In this document: positions 51,690 through 60,503 of the stretch, piece by piece
Position numbering within the stretch: position 1 is the stretch's first letter
How the letters are laid out: the number at the start of each line of letters is the position of its first letter
NCBI GenBank assembly: GCA_020637295.1
Contig: JACJWF010000002.1
Span: forward strand, 434,001-498,000
DNA: 64,000 bases
Source of the DNA: Acidimicrobiaceae bacterium
GTDB taxonomy: Bacteria; Actinomycetota; Acidimicrobiia; Acidimicrobiales; Ilumatobacteraceae
Reading direction: 5' to 3'
Made by a program: the position numbers and the translations under genes
The notes under the pieces: generated by a model
Told to the model about the DNA's origin: nothing
Databases searched by the model: none
What the model saw: the letters and a program-made list of their open reading frames with translations, nothing else

Positions 51690-54620
51690 GTGACCGACCG
51701 CCGCCCCGCCTTCAGCTGCGTGTACTGCGGCGGCGCGCACGACACTGCGGCCGAGGTCCGGGCCTGCTGGGAGCGCACCGGCGGGGTGGAGGCCGAGGGC
51801 CAGGAGCATGGCGACGGGGCGCCGCCGCGTGAACCGGATGAGCCGACCCTGTTCGACGCCCCGGCGGTCGCGACCGTTCCTCTCCCGGCGCAGGCACCTT
51901 CCCCTCCCCCGGAGCCACGTGGGGGCCGCCAGCACCGTGCCGTCGTGGCCGGCACGTGGCGTGGCCCGCATCCGCTCGGCCGCCACGTCCTCGTCCGTCC
52001 GGGCCAGGACGTGCCGCCCGACTGGTCCGACGCGCCGCGGGTCCGGCTGTCATCGGCGTCGGACACCGAGCTCACCGGGCTCCTCCGGCACACCGTCGCC
52101 GCCCAGGGTTGCGTCGTGGAGACGGATCTCGACCTCGCCCGACTTTACGAGGCCGCCACCGACGCACCGCCGCACGAGCTCGGGCCGCGGCACACGTTCA
52201 CCGGCGAGGCGCTGGCCCACCTGGCCGTCAGCAACTCGCTGGATCTGCGCGGTGGCACGGCGCGTTGGCCGGTGCTGGACGCCGCGGTCGCCACGGGCGC
52301 CCGGCTGGTGGACGACGGCCACGGCGACATCGAACTGCCCGATGGCACCAGGGCCTGGCTGGACGGTGGGCCACCGCGCTGGCTCCCCCCGCTGGACGGG
52401 CTGCCGGTGCTGCACCGCGTCACGGTGGAGCACGGCTCGCTGCGCCCACCGGCCGGCAACGCCACGTCCGCCGACCTGGCGGCGGACCAGCTCGCCGGCG
52501 TCACCCACCCGGGTGGAACGGCGCGGATCATCGCCCCGGCCGGCTCGGGGAAGACCCGCGTGCTCACCGAACGTGCACGCCACCTGGTCCAGCAGTGGAA
52601 CGTGCCGCCATCGGCCATCTGCCTCGTGGCCTTCAACAAGCGCGCCCAGGGGGAGATGCGTGCCCGCACCGCCGACGTCGGCGGGCTGCAGGTCCGCACG
52701 CTCAACTCCATCGCGCTCGCCGTGGTCAACGGTTCGGCGCCGTTCGCCCGCCAGGCCACCCGGCGCGACACCATCGATGAACCACAGGTCCGCCGCCTCA
52801 TCGGATCGCTGGTGAAGTTCCCCCGCAAGCGCAACGCCGACCCGGTGGCCACCTGGATCGAAGCGCTGTCGCTGGCCCGCCTGGGCCTGGTGGCCCCTGC
52901 CGAGGTGGAGGCCAGGTACGGCGGCGAGGTGGAGGGCTTCACCACGATGTACCCCCGCTTCCGCCAGCACCTCGCCCGCCACGGGCAGGTGGACTACGAC
53001 GAGCAGGTGCTGGCTGCGATCGACATCCTGCTCACCCAGCCGGCCGCCCGCCACGCTGCCCACAGGGCCTGCCGGTGGATGCTGGTGGACGAGTTCCAGG
53101 ACCTCACCCCCGCCCACCTGGTCCTCGTCCGCCTGCTGGCGGGCCCCGATGCCGCCGTGTTCGCGGTGGGCGACGACGACCAGACCATCTACGGCTACAA
53201 CGGCGCCGACCCCACCTGGCTGATCGACTTCGCCACCCTCTTTCCCGGCGCCGGCGACCATCCGCTCGAGGTCAACTACCGCTGCCCCGGCGGCATCGTG
53301 CGTGCGGCCGACACGCTGTTGCGGCACAATGTCCGCCGAGTGGCCAAGGCCATCCGGCCGGCGCCCGAGGCTGCGGACCGCGACGGCTTCATGGTCGCAG
53401 GGGCGGAGGGCACGTCCGTGGCCACCACCGTGCAGGCGGTGCAGACCGCCCTGGCGGCGGGCACAGCGCCGCACGAGATCGCCGTGCTCACCCGGGTCAA
53501 CTCACTCCTCGTCCCCGTGCAGGTGGCGCTGGCCGCTGCGGGGGTGCCCACCAGCGGCGGGGTCGGCACGGAGTTCATGGAACGCACTGCAGTGCGCGCC
53601 GGGCTGGCGTGGCTGCGGCTGGCCACCGGCGGCGAGCGGTGGGCCCCGGAAGACCTCGCCGAGGCGTTCCGCCGGCCCAGCCGGTCCGTGCACCCGCGGG
53701 TGGCGGAGTGGGTGGGCGAGCAGCGCTCGCTGGACGGCGTCACCCGGCTTGCCGGGCGGATCAACACCGAGCGCGACGCCCAGCAGGTGGAGGCCTTCGT
53801 GGCCGACGTAGTGCGCATGCAGCAGTTGGTCGCCGCCCGCGGCACCACCGAAGCCCTGATGACCCGGCTGCGCGACCAGGTGGGCCTGGCCCGCAGCATC
53901 GCCGGGCTGGACAACCATCGCCGCGGCATGAACCGCGCGGCCCAGAACGACGACCTCACGGCACTCGCCCAACTTGCCTCGCTGCAGCAAGATCCCGCCG
54001 AGTTCGAGCGCTGGCTGCGCCACCATCTCGGGCGTGCCTCGTCCGCCACCGGCGTCACGCTGGCCACCGTCCACCGGGTGAAGGGGCAGGAATGGCCGTT
54101 CGTGGTCGTGCACCACGCCGACGCCGACCAGTTCCCCCACCGGCTGGCTGAGGACGTGGAAGAGGAGCGTCGCCTGTTCCACGTGGCGATCACCCGCGCC
54201 GCCCGCGACGTGCTGGTGGTGCCGGGCGACGACCCCTCACCGTTCATCCTCGACTGCAGCACGGAACCACGCGTGCGCCGCACCGCCGCTGCACCTGGCC
54301 CATCCCCCGCTCGCGCGGCCCGCAGCGGGACTGCGCCGCCCGCGAAACCGGGTGAGGGGTTGCCTCCGGCTGACGCCACCCTGTTCGAGCGCCTTCGCGA
54401 GCTGCGCCGCCACCTTGCGGCCGGCAAGCCGGCGTACACGGTGTTGGCCGACGCCGCGCTCCATGCCATCGCCGCTGCCAGGCCGTCCTCGCTGGACGAA
54501 CTGGCCGCCATCAAGGGCGTCGGCCCGGCCAAGCTGGCCCAGTACGGGAATGCGTTGCTTGACCTGGTGGCGGAGTCAGCCGAAGAAAACCGCAAGGTGG
54601 ACCCCTCCTCGGACTCTTGA
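51690..54620 (+). CDS. UvrD/Rep-type DNA helicase with novel N-terminal region and C-terminal HRDC domain
   Basis: 976 residues. Helicase motifs: I IIAPAGSGKTRVLTERA, II WMLVDEFQDL, III GDDDQTIYGYNGADP, V-VI TLATVHRVKGQEWPFVVVHH and FHVAITRAARDVLVV. An HRDC domain ends the protein (AYTVLADAALHAIAAARPSS, then IKGVGPAKLAQYG). The first about 260 residues lie outside the helicase core: a CVYCGGAH possible zinc motif, an acidic/proline linker, HVLVRPGQDVPPDWSDAPRV and a beta-rich stretch. SF1A helicases with HRDC act in repair and recombination; the LexA box upstream fits. GTG 51690 chosen from the promoter spacing; GTG 51684 is the alternative. Confidence 0.92.
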   Translation: MTDRRPAFSCVYCGGAHDTAAEVRACWERTGGVEAEGQEHGDGAPPREPDEPTLFDAPAVATVPLPAQAPSPPPEPRGGRQHRAVVAGTWRGPHPLGRHVLVRPGQDVPPDWSDAPRVRLSSASDTELTGLLRHTVAAQGCVVETDLDLARLYEAATDAPPHELGPRHTFTGEALAHLAVSNSLDLRGGTARWPVLDAAVATGARLVDDGHGDIELPDGTRAWLDGGPPRWLPPLDGLPVLHRVTVEHGSLRPPAGNATSADLAADQLAGVTHPGGTARIIAPAGSGKTRVLTERARHLVQQWNVPPSAICLVAFNKRAQGEMRARTADVGGLQVRTLNSIALAVVNGSAPFARQATRRDTIDEPQVRRLIGSLVKFPRKRNADPVATWIEALSLARLGLVAPAEVEARYGGEVEGFTTMYPRFRQHLARHGQVDYDEQVLAAIDILLTQPAARHAAHRACRWMLVDEFQDLTPAHLVLVRLLAGPDAAVFAVGDDDQTIYGYNGADPTWLIDFATLFPGAGDHPLEVNYRCPGGIVRAADTLLRHNVRRVAKAIRPAPEAADRDGFMVAGAEGTSVATTVQAVQTALAAGTAPHEIAVLTRVNSLLVPVQVALAAAGVPTSGGVGTEFMERTAVRAGLAWLRLATGGERWAPEDLAEAFRRPSRSVHPRVAEWVGEQRSLDGVTRLAGRINTERDAQQVEAFVADVVRMQQLVAARGTTEALMTRLRDQVGLARSIAGLDNHRRGMNRAAQNDDLTALAQLASLQQDPAEFERWLRHHLGRASSATGVTLATVHRVKGQEWPFVVVHHADADQFPHRLAEDVEEERRLFHVAITRAARDVLVVPGDDPSPFILDCSTEPRVRRTAAAPGPSPARAARSGTAPPAKPGEGLPPADATLFERLRELRRHLAAGKPAYTVLADAALHAIAAARPSSLDELAAIKGVGPAKLAQYGNALLDLVAESAEENRKVDPSSDS

Positions 54621-54656
54621 CCGGTGGATACGTTCCACACGCGAAGGAGACACGCC

Positions 54657-55316
54657 ATGAACCACACCCGTTTCGCCATCACCGTTCTCGTCGCCGCCGG
54701 GCTGGCCGTCACGGCCTGCAGCGACGACGGGGCGTCCACGCTTCCCACCGCTGCCGGCGGCGCCACTGCCACGGATGGCCAGGCAACCGGTCAGCCGGCG
54801 CTGCCGAATTCGCCCACCGACATCGGCGACGACTCCGGCTCCTGCCATGTGAAGGTCACCGGCGACATCAACGCGGAGTGGACGGGCGGCGGCGGTGTCA
54901 GTTCCATCGGCTACGGGCCGTGGATCCCCGCCGACCAGGCGGTCAACTCGCCGATCCCCGTGGACGAGACGTTCTTCATCCTCAACTGCGCGAGCGACAC
55001 GGAGAACTATGTGGGCTTCGGCCCGATGGGCGATTTCGCCGTTCCCATGCAGCCGGCCACGTACGTCATCAAGGCCTCGGACAGCGCCTTCGGCAGTGAG
55101 GACAGCCAGATCGGTGCGTTCGTCACCTTCGACGGGTCGGACACCAACTGGGGGCCGTCGGCAGACGGTCAGTTCGTGATCACGGAGTTCGACGCCGACC
55201 ACATCGCCGGCACGTTCTCGATCCCGGTTCGTGACGTGCTGGCCGACCTCTCCGGCGAGCCCAGCGAGGGCGAGGCACTGATCACGGGCGAGTTCATGTT
55301 CACCAACCCCAACTGA
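54657..55316 (+). CDS. Small secreted lipoprotein
   Basis: 219 residues. Lipobox LAVTAC after HTRFAITVLVAAG, a Thr/Ala/Pro linker of 40 residues, then a beta domain with one likely disulfide between SCHVKVTGD and FILNCASDT. Other segments are VSSIGYGPWIPADQAVNS and IAGTFSIPVRDVLADLS. The family is not recognised; this layout is common for actinobacterial surface lipoproteins. ATG 54657 is preceded by GAAGGAGA. It follows the helicase gene by 36 bp and may be cotranscribed. Confidence 0.78.
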   Translation: MNHTRFAITVLVAAGLAVTACSDDGASTLPTAAGGATATDGQATGQPALPNSPTDIGDDSGSCHVKVTGDINAEWTGGGGVSSIGYGPWIPADQAVNSPIPVDETFFILNCASDTENYVGFGPMGDFAVPMQPATYVIKASDSAFGSEDSQIGAFVTFDGSDTNWGPSADGQFVITEFDADHIAGTFSIPVRDVLADLSGEPSEGEALITGEFMFTNPN

Positions 55317-55324
55317 CGTGCCGC

Positions 55325-57064
55325 TCAGGCGCGGGGAGCCTCCACCAGTTCGAGCTCCTCGCCCAGGTACAGCTCGCGGCACTTGGCCCGCTGCAACTTC
55401 CCGCTGGATGTCTTCGGCAGCGTGCCGGGCCGCACCAGCATCACATCGCGCGGCGGCAGGCCGCACACGTCCAGGGTGCGGTGGTGGATGGCGTGGCGCA
55501 CGGCGCCGGCGGGGTCGTCGGCGGCGCCGGCGGCGGCCACGTCGGTGTCGTCCAGCCGCACCTCGGCCACCACCACCACGGTCTCCTTGCCCTTGTAGCC
55601 CTCCACGCCGAACGCGATCACGTTGCCGGCCCGCACGCCGGGCAGCACGCCGATGGCCCGCTCGATGTCCTCGGGGAACACATTGCGGCCGCCGACGATG
55701 ATGACGTCCTTGATCCGCCCGCACAGCACCAGTTCGCCGTCCACCAGGTAGGCGAGGTCGCCCGTGCACAGCCAGCCGTCGTGGAACAGCGCGGTGGTGG
55801 CGTCAGGCCGCTTGTAGTACCCGGGCGTCACCGACGTGCCGCGCAGCAGCAGTTCCCCCACCTGGCGCTCGGGCAGTTCCTCGTAGGTGTCGGGGTCCAC
55901 CACCTTCATCTCCAGGCCGGGCACGGCCTTGCCCAGCAGCGGAAGGCGGCGGACGTCGATGTCCTCCGCCGCGTCCGCCACGGCAAGTGGCTTGGCGACC
56001 CGCTCGCGCTCCAGCACGATGCGGTCGACGGAGTCCGTCACCAGGCCGCGGTGGCGGGGCGGAAACGCGCCGCCGATGGCGACCTCGGCCATGCCGAAGG
56101 CGGGGAACACGCTGCCGGCCTTGAAGCCGAACGGCTCGGCGGCCCGCACGAACGCCTCCACCGCATTCGGGTCGACCGGCTCCGCGCCACTGAGCGCCAA
56201 CGTCAGTGACGAGAGGTCGAGATCGTGCATGCGGCCGAGGGCCCGGGTGGCCAGCACCCAGGCGAAGTTCGGGCCGGCGGTGGCCGTGCCCTTCCAGTCG
56301 CTGATCCACTGCAGCCAGTGGCCCGGCTTGGCCAGGAAGTCCTGCGGCGCCGCCTGCACCAGCTGCACACCGGTGGTCATCGGGATCGACAGGAAGCCGA
56401 CCAGCCCCATGTCGTGGTACAGCGGCAGCCAGGAGACCATCACCTCGTCGAGGGTCAGCTCGGCTGCCTCGCAGGAGGCGTCGATGTTGGCCCGCAGCAC
56501 CCGGTCCGGGATCATCACGCCCTTCGGCTCGCTGGTGGAGCCGCTGGTGTACTGGAGGATCACCAGGCGGTCGGGGTCGGCGGGCGGTTCCTCCCACCGA
56601 TCGGCCGAGGGCACGCCGGGCGCACCGGGCATCACCGCTGCCATGGGCTCGATCGGAGGGTCGCCGGGGGCGGCCTCGTAGAAGCCGGCCAGCAGGTCGT
56701 CGATCAGCACGAGCTTGGCGTCGCCGTGGCGGATGCGCGCCCGGGTGCTCTCCACGAAGGCGTCCAGCGAGCCCATCCGCATCGGCAGGGGCAGCACCAT
56801 GCTGGCGCAGCCGGCCAGCCAGCAGCCCCGGATGATGGTCATCAGCGGGCGCGACGTGGGGCCGAGGATCGCCACATGGTCGCCAGGCACCAGACCCCGC
56901 GCCTGGAGGGCGGCGGCAACCGCCAGCGCCTCGTCGTGGACCTGGCGCCAGGGGACGAACGAGTCCCCCTCCGCCGGCTGCACGCTCTGGCCGACGAACC
57001 GGACCCCTGTGGGGCGGTCCGCCGCGGCCTTCAGCCGGGCGACGATCGAGTCGGGTTCTGGCAT
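55325..57064 (-). CDS. Fatty acyl-AMP ligase (FAAL/FadD-like)
   Basis: 579 residues, ANL superfamily. P-loop YTSGSTSEPKGVMI, WLPLYHDMGLVGFLSIPM, YYKRPDATTALFHDGWLCTGD, the ICGRIKDVIIVGGRNVFPED-type hinge (LCGRIKDVIIVGGRN) and the catalytic lysine in GTLPKTSSGKLQRAK. The HDMGL segment and overall length match fatty acyl-AMP ligases, which load fatty acids onto carrier proteins for lipid or polyketide assembly; an acyl-CoA ligase activity cannot be excluded. ATG 57064 has TATCGT 8 nt upstream. No polyketide synthase is in the window. Confidence 0.88.
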   Translation of the reverse strand: MPEPDSIVARLKAAADRPTGVRFVGQSVQPAEGDSFVPWRQVHDEALAVAAALQARGLVPGDHVAILGPTSRPLMTIIRGCWLAGCASMVLPLPMRMGSLDAFVESTRARIRHGDAKLVLIDDLLAGFYEAAPGDPPIEPMAAVMPGAPGVPSADRWEEPPADPDRLVILQYTSGSTSEPKGVMIPDRVLRANIDASCEAAELTLDEVMVSWLPLYHDMGLVGFLSIPMTTGVQLVQAAPQDFLAKPGHWLQWISDWKGTATAGPNFAWVLATRALGRMHDLDLSSLTLALSGAEPVDPNAVEAFVRAAEPFGFKAGSVFPAFGMAEVAIGGAFPPRHRGLVTDSVDRIVLERERVAKPLAVADAAEDIDVRRLPLLGKAVPGLEMKVVDPDTYEELPERQVGELLLRGTSVTPGYYKRPDATTALFHDGWLCTGDLAYLVDGELVLCGRIKDVIIVGGRNVFPEDIERAIGVLPGVRAGNVIAFGVEGYKGKETVVVVAEVRLDDTDVAAAGAADDPAGAVRHAIHHRTLDVCGLPPRDVMLVRPGTLPKTSSGKLQRAKCRELYLGEELELVEAPRA

Positions 57065-57072
57065 GGCCCGCG

Positions 57073-57078
57073 ACGATA
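57073..57078 (-). promoter_or_regulatory. -10 hexamer TATCGT of the acyl-AMP ligase gene
   Basis: TATCGT ends 8 nt before ATG 57064 without a ribosome binding site; supports this start over codons further upstream. Confidence 0.45.
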
Positions 57079-57105
57079 GCCGTACGACCCCGCTCCCCAC
57101 CTCTC

Positions 57106-57328
57106 CCACCACCCTCCCATCAGGTTCGCGTCGCGGCCCTGACCGTCCTCGCCGACGTCAGCCCCGCGACATGAACGGGACGGCTGGGCGGGGTTCGGGC
57201 GAACTCACCGCCCAGGGCCACCACCCTCCCAATGGTTCGCGTCGCGGCTCTGGCCCCAGAGGGCTACGTCAGCCCCGCGACATGAACGGTGGGAATGGGC
57301 GGGGTTCGGGAGGGGGTGGGTCCGTAGA
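57106..57328. repeat. Tandem duplication (period about 111 bp) of a palindromic unit before leuS
   Basis: Two units share CACCACCCTCCCA, a 53-bp palindrome (57124-57176 and 57235-57287) and GGGCGGGGTTCGGG (57186 and 57297), giving a period of 111-112 bp. Each palindrome has arms GTTCGCGTCGCGG and CCGCGACATGAAC. In unit 1 pairing continues through CCTGAC/GTCAG; in unit 2 the centre differs and has its own hairpin CTCTGG-CC-CCAGAG. No open reading frame. It fills most of the 275-bp gap between the acyl-AMP ligase and leuS starts. Confidence 0.82.
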
Positions 57329-57330
57329 AT
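57325..57330 (+). promoter_or_regulatory. -10 hexamer TAGAAT of leuS
   Basis: TAGAAT ends 9 nt before the leuS ATG, so the leader is at most a few bases; the tandem palindromes would then lie upstream of the transcript and cannot be a riboswitch or T-box for this promoter. Confidence 0.48.
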
Positions 57331-57339
57331 CGTGCCGCT

Positions 57340-60159
57340 ATGACTGCCACCGACGCACCCGACACTGCCGACACGCCAGCCCACCGCTACACGGGCGCGC
57401 TCGCGCAGCAGATCGAGGCCCGCTGGCAGGACCGGTGGGAGGCCGACGGCACGTTCGAGGCCCCCAATCCTGCCGGGCCGCTGGCCGACCCGGCGAAGGT
57501 GGCCGGCCGGCAGCCGATGTTCATCCTGGACATGTTCCCGTACCCCAGCGGCGCCGGCCTGCACATGGGCCACCCGCTGGGCTTCACCGCCACCGACATG
57601 TACGCCCGCTACCAGCGGATGAACGACCGCAACGTGCTGTACACGATGGGGTTCGACGCGTTCGGCCTGCCGGCGGAGCAGTACGCCGTGCAGACCGGCC
57701 AGCACCCGGCCATCACGACCGATCAGAACATCGCCAACATCCGCCGCCAGCTGCGCCGCCTGGGCCTGAGCCACGACCTGCGCCGCAGCATCTCCACCAC
57801 TGACCCCGGCTACTACCGGTGGACCCAGTGGATCTTCCGGGAGATCTTCAACGCATGGTTCGACCCGGAGCTGAAGAAGGCCCGCCGCATCGAGGAACTG
57901 GTCGCCGAACTGGATGCCGGCACCCGCCAGGCCGTCACCGGCGACTGGGCAGCCATGGACCCTGCGGCCCGCCGCCGGGAACTGGACCAGTGGCGTCTGG
58001 CCTACGTCAGTGACGCGCCAGTCAACTGGTGCCCTGGCCTGGGCACCGTGGTGGCCAACGAGGAGGTCACCGCCGACGGCCGCAGCGACCGCGGCAACTT
58101 CCCGGTGTTCAAGCGCAACATGCGCCAGTGGATGATGCGCATCACCGCCTACGCCGACCGGCTGATCGACGACCTGGACCTGCTGGACTGGACCGACGCC
58201 ATCAAGGCGATGCAGCGCAACTGGATCGGCCGCAGCGAGGGCGCCACGGTCCACTTCCCGGTGGACGGCCACGACGAGACCATCACCGTGTTCACCACCC
58301 GGCCGGACACCCTGTTCGGCGCGACGTTCATGGTGCTGGCACCCGAGCACCCGCTGGTGGACACCCTGACGACGGCCGAGCACGCCAATGCCGTCGCCGC
58401 CTACCGCCGCGCCGCCGAGGCCAAGAAGGACGTCGACCGCCAGGACGAGAACCGCGAGAAGACCGGTGTGTTCACCGGCGCCTACGCCGTCAACCCGTTG
58501 AACGGCCAGCAAATCCCGGTGTGGATCGCCGACTACGTGCTGATGGGCTACGGCTACGGCGCCATCATGGCCGTCCCCTGTGGCGACCAGCGCGACTTCG
58601 AGTTCGCCCGGAAGTTCGGCCTGGACATCGTCGCCATCCAGGAGCCCACCGACGGCCGGGGCACGGACTGCACCACCTGGGCCGACGCCTTCGTCGGCGA
58701 CGCGCCGTACGTCAACTCGTCCAACGACTCGCTGGACCTGAACGGCCTGGCCACGAAGGCCGAGGGCGTCGCCGCCACCAACCGCTGGCTGGAAGGGCAC
58801 GGCCACGGCCACGCCACCATCACCTACAAGCTGCGCGACTGGCTGTTCAGCCGCCAGCGCTACTGGGGCGAGCCGTTCCCCATCGTCTACGACGTGGACG
58901 GCAACCCCCACGCCCTGCCCGAGGACATGCTGCCCGTCCTGCTGCCCGACACCGACCAGTTCTCACCGCGCACATTCGACCCCGACGACGCGATGAGCAA
59001 CCCGGAGAGCCCGCTGGACCGGCTGACCGACTGGGTGGAGGTCACGCTGGACCTGGGCGACGGCCCGCAGGTCTACCGCCGCGACACCAACGTGATGCCC
59101 CAGTGGGCCGGCTCCTGCTGGTACGAACTGCGCTACCTGGACCCCACCAACGAGCAGGCCTTCGTCGACCCCGCCAACGAGGCGTACTGGATGGGGCCGC
59201 AGGGCCCCGACCACTCGGGTGGCGTGGACCTGTACGTGGGTGGCGTCGAGCACGCCGTGCTGCACCTGCTGTACGCCCGCTTCTGGCACAAGGTGCTGTT
59301 CGACCTGGGCCACGTCAGCTCCGTGGAACCGTTCCACCGCCTGTTCAACCAGGGCTACGTGCTGGCGGCCGCCTTCACCGACGAGCGCGGCATGTACGTG
59401 GACGCCTTCGCCGTGGAAGAGCGCGACGGGCAGTACACGTTCGAGGGCCGCCCCGTCACCCGCGAGTACGGGAAGATGGGCAAGAGCCTGAAGAACGCGC
59501 TGGACCCGATGGATCTGTGCGCCGAGTACGGCGCGGACACCCTGCGCCTGTACCTGGAGAGCATGGGCCCGCTGGACGCCAGCCGGCCGTGGGAGAGCAA
59601 GGACGTCGTCGGCGTCTACCGCTTCCTGCAACGCCTGTGGCGCAACCTGGTGGACGAGGAGACCGGCGAGGTGCGCACGCTGGCCGACGCCCCCGGCGAC
59701 GAGACCCTGCGCGTCCTGCACCGCACCATCGCCGCCGTACGCGAGGAACTGGACAACCTGCGCTTCAACACGGCGATCGCCAAGCTGATCGAGCTGAACA
59801 ACCACCTGACCAAGCTGGGTGGCTGCCCGGCCGCGCTGGCCGACGACCTGGTGAAGCTGGTGTCGCCGTTCGCCCCCCACGCCGCCGAGGAGCTGTGGGG
59901 CCGCCTGGGCCACCCCACCTCGCTGGCCTACGAGCCCTACCCCGTGGCCGACCCGCAGTGGCTGGTGGCCGACACCGTGGAGTACCCGGTGCAGGTCAAC
60001 GGCAAGGTCCGCGGCCGCGTGGTGGTCGCCGCCGATGCGGACACCGCCACCGTGGAGGCCGCAGCGATGGCCGACGACAAGGTCCAGACCGCCCTGGCCG
60101 GGGCGACCCCCAAGAAGGTCATCGTGGTCCCCGGCCGGATGGTCAACATCGTCGCCTGA
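57340..60159 (+). CDS. leuS: Leucyl-tRNA synthetase
   Basis: 939 residues, class I. HIGH motif HMGH in PYPSGAGLHMGHPLG (about residue 75), KMSKS as KMGKS in YGKMGKSLKNALDPM (about residue 712), and the CP1 editing domain (TVFTTRPDTLFGATFMVLAP) that hydrolyses mischarged tRNA. C-terminal tail VQVNGKVRGRVVV is the usual tRNA-binding end. Close to the length of actinobacterial LeuRS. Its stop codon is followed immediately by palindrome copy 3. Confidence 0.98.
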   Translation: MTATDAPDTADTPAHRYTGALAQQIEARWQDRWEADGTFEAPNPAGPLADPAKVAGRQPMFILDMFPYPSGAGLHMGHPLGFTATDMYARYQRMNDRNVLYTMGFDAFGLPAEQYAVQTGQHPAITTDQNIANIRRQLRRLGLSHDLRRSISTTDPGYYRWTQWIFREIFNAWFDPELKKARRIEELVAELDAGTRQAVTGDWAAMDPAARRRELDQWRLAYVSDAPVNWCPGLGTVVANEEVTADGRSDRGNFPVFKRNMRQWMMRITAYADRLIDDLDLLDWTDAIKAMQRNWIGRSEGATVHFPVDGHDETITVFTTRPDTLFGATFMVLAPEHPLVDTLTTAEHANAVAAYRRAAEAKKDVDRQDENREKTGVFTGAYAVNPLNGQQIPVWIADYVLMGYGYGAIMAVPCGDQRDFEFARKFGLDIVAIQEPTDGRGTDCTTWADAFVGDAPYVNSSNDSLDLNGLATKAEGVAATNRWLEGHGHGHATITYKLRDWLFSRQRYWGEPFPIVYDVDGNPHALPEDMLPVLLPDTDQFSPRTFDPDDAMSNPESPLDRLTDWVEVTLDLGDGPQVYRRDTNVMPQWAGSCWYELRYLDPTNEQAFVDPANEAYWMGPQGPDHSGGVDLYVGGVEHAVLHLLYARFWHKVLFDLGHVSSVEPFHRLFNQGYVLAAAFTDERGMYVDAFAVEERDGQYTFEGRPVTREYGKMGKSLKNALDPMDLCAEYGADTLRLYLESMGPLDASRPWESKDVVGVYRFLQRLWRNLVDEETGEVRTLADAPGDETLRVLHRTIAAVREELDNLRFNTAIAKLIELNNHLTKLGGCPAALADDLVKLVSPFAPHAAEELWGRLGHPTSLAYEPYPVADPQWLVADTVEYPVQVNGKVRGRVVVAADADTATVEAAAMADDKVQTALAGATPKKVIVVPGRMVNIVA

Positions 60160-60203
60160 GTCGGAGGGTTTCCTGCTCGGAGGCGTACCGGAAACCCTCC
60201 GAC
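60160..60203. repeat. Dispersed palindromic repeat, copy 3 (plus orientation)
   Basis: 14-bp perfect arms GTCGGAGGGTTTCC/GGAAACCCTCCGAC around a 16-nt centre with CTCGGAGG. It exactly fills the space between the leuS stop and the stop of the convergent cstR-like gene, as a bidirectional terminator would. Confidence 0.85.
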
Positions 60204-60472
60204 TAGGCCAGTTTGAGGAAGAGCTTCTCGACCTCTTCGGGGACGAAGCCGGCCTCGGCAGCCTTCTCCGGATCGTTGAGGCAGGTCACCATGCCGGTGG
60301 CCAGCAGCTTGAAGCCCACCTGGTCCAGCGCCTTGCCGGCGGCGGAGAGCTGGGCGACGATCTCGCGGCACTCGCGGCCGTCCTTGATCATCGCCTGGAG
60401 GCCGCGCACCTGACCCTCGACACGGGCCAGGCGGCGGACCAGGTCGGCAGTGGTCTCTTCGGGCAGTTGCAT
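60203..60472 (-). CDS. CsoR/RcnR-family repressor, CstR-like (persulfide-sensing type)
   Basis: 89 residues, four-helix DUF156 fold. LARVEGQVRGLQAMIKDGRE then C35, and C64 in LLATGMVTCLND. The protein has no histidine at all, so the Cu(I) site of CsoR (Cys-His-Cys) is missing; two cysteines without histidine is the pattern of CstR, which senses sulfane sulfur by forming a cross-link. It is downstream of an MMPL transporter whose promoter holds two palindromic operators of the CsoR-family type. The start ATG 60472 is set by TATGGT 6 nt upstream; ATG 60478 is the alternative. Confidence 0.82.
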   Translation of the reverse strand: MQLPEETTADLVRRLARVEGQVRGLQAMIKDGRECREIVAQLSAAGKALDQVGFKLLATGMVTCLNDPEKAAEAGFVPEEVEKLFLKLA

Positions 60473-60478
60473 AGGCAT

Positions 60479-60484
60479 ACCATA
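60479..60484 (-). promoter_or_regulatory. -10 hexamer TATGGT of the cstR-like gene
   Basis: TATGGT ends 6 nt before ATG 60472, in the short gap after the transporter gene, so the repressor may have its own promoter. Confidence 0.4.
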
Positions 60485-60497
60485 CCCCCCATGGTGT
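60482..60497. promoter_or_regulatory. Degenerate operator-like site at the cstR-like promoter
   Basis: ATACCCCCCATGGTGT resembles the perfect operator ATACCCCATGGGGTAT at 62751 in its left half and overlaps the repressor's -10 hexamer. Autoregulation is plausible but the right half is poor. Confidence 0.35.
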
Positions 60498-60503
60498 CCG
60501 AAC

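Noticed and set aside
57106..57339. T-box or other tRNA-sensing leader before leuS
   Set aside because: No T-box sequence or specifier loop is visible, and the -10 hexamer 9 nt before the ATG leaves no leader to hold one.
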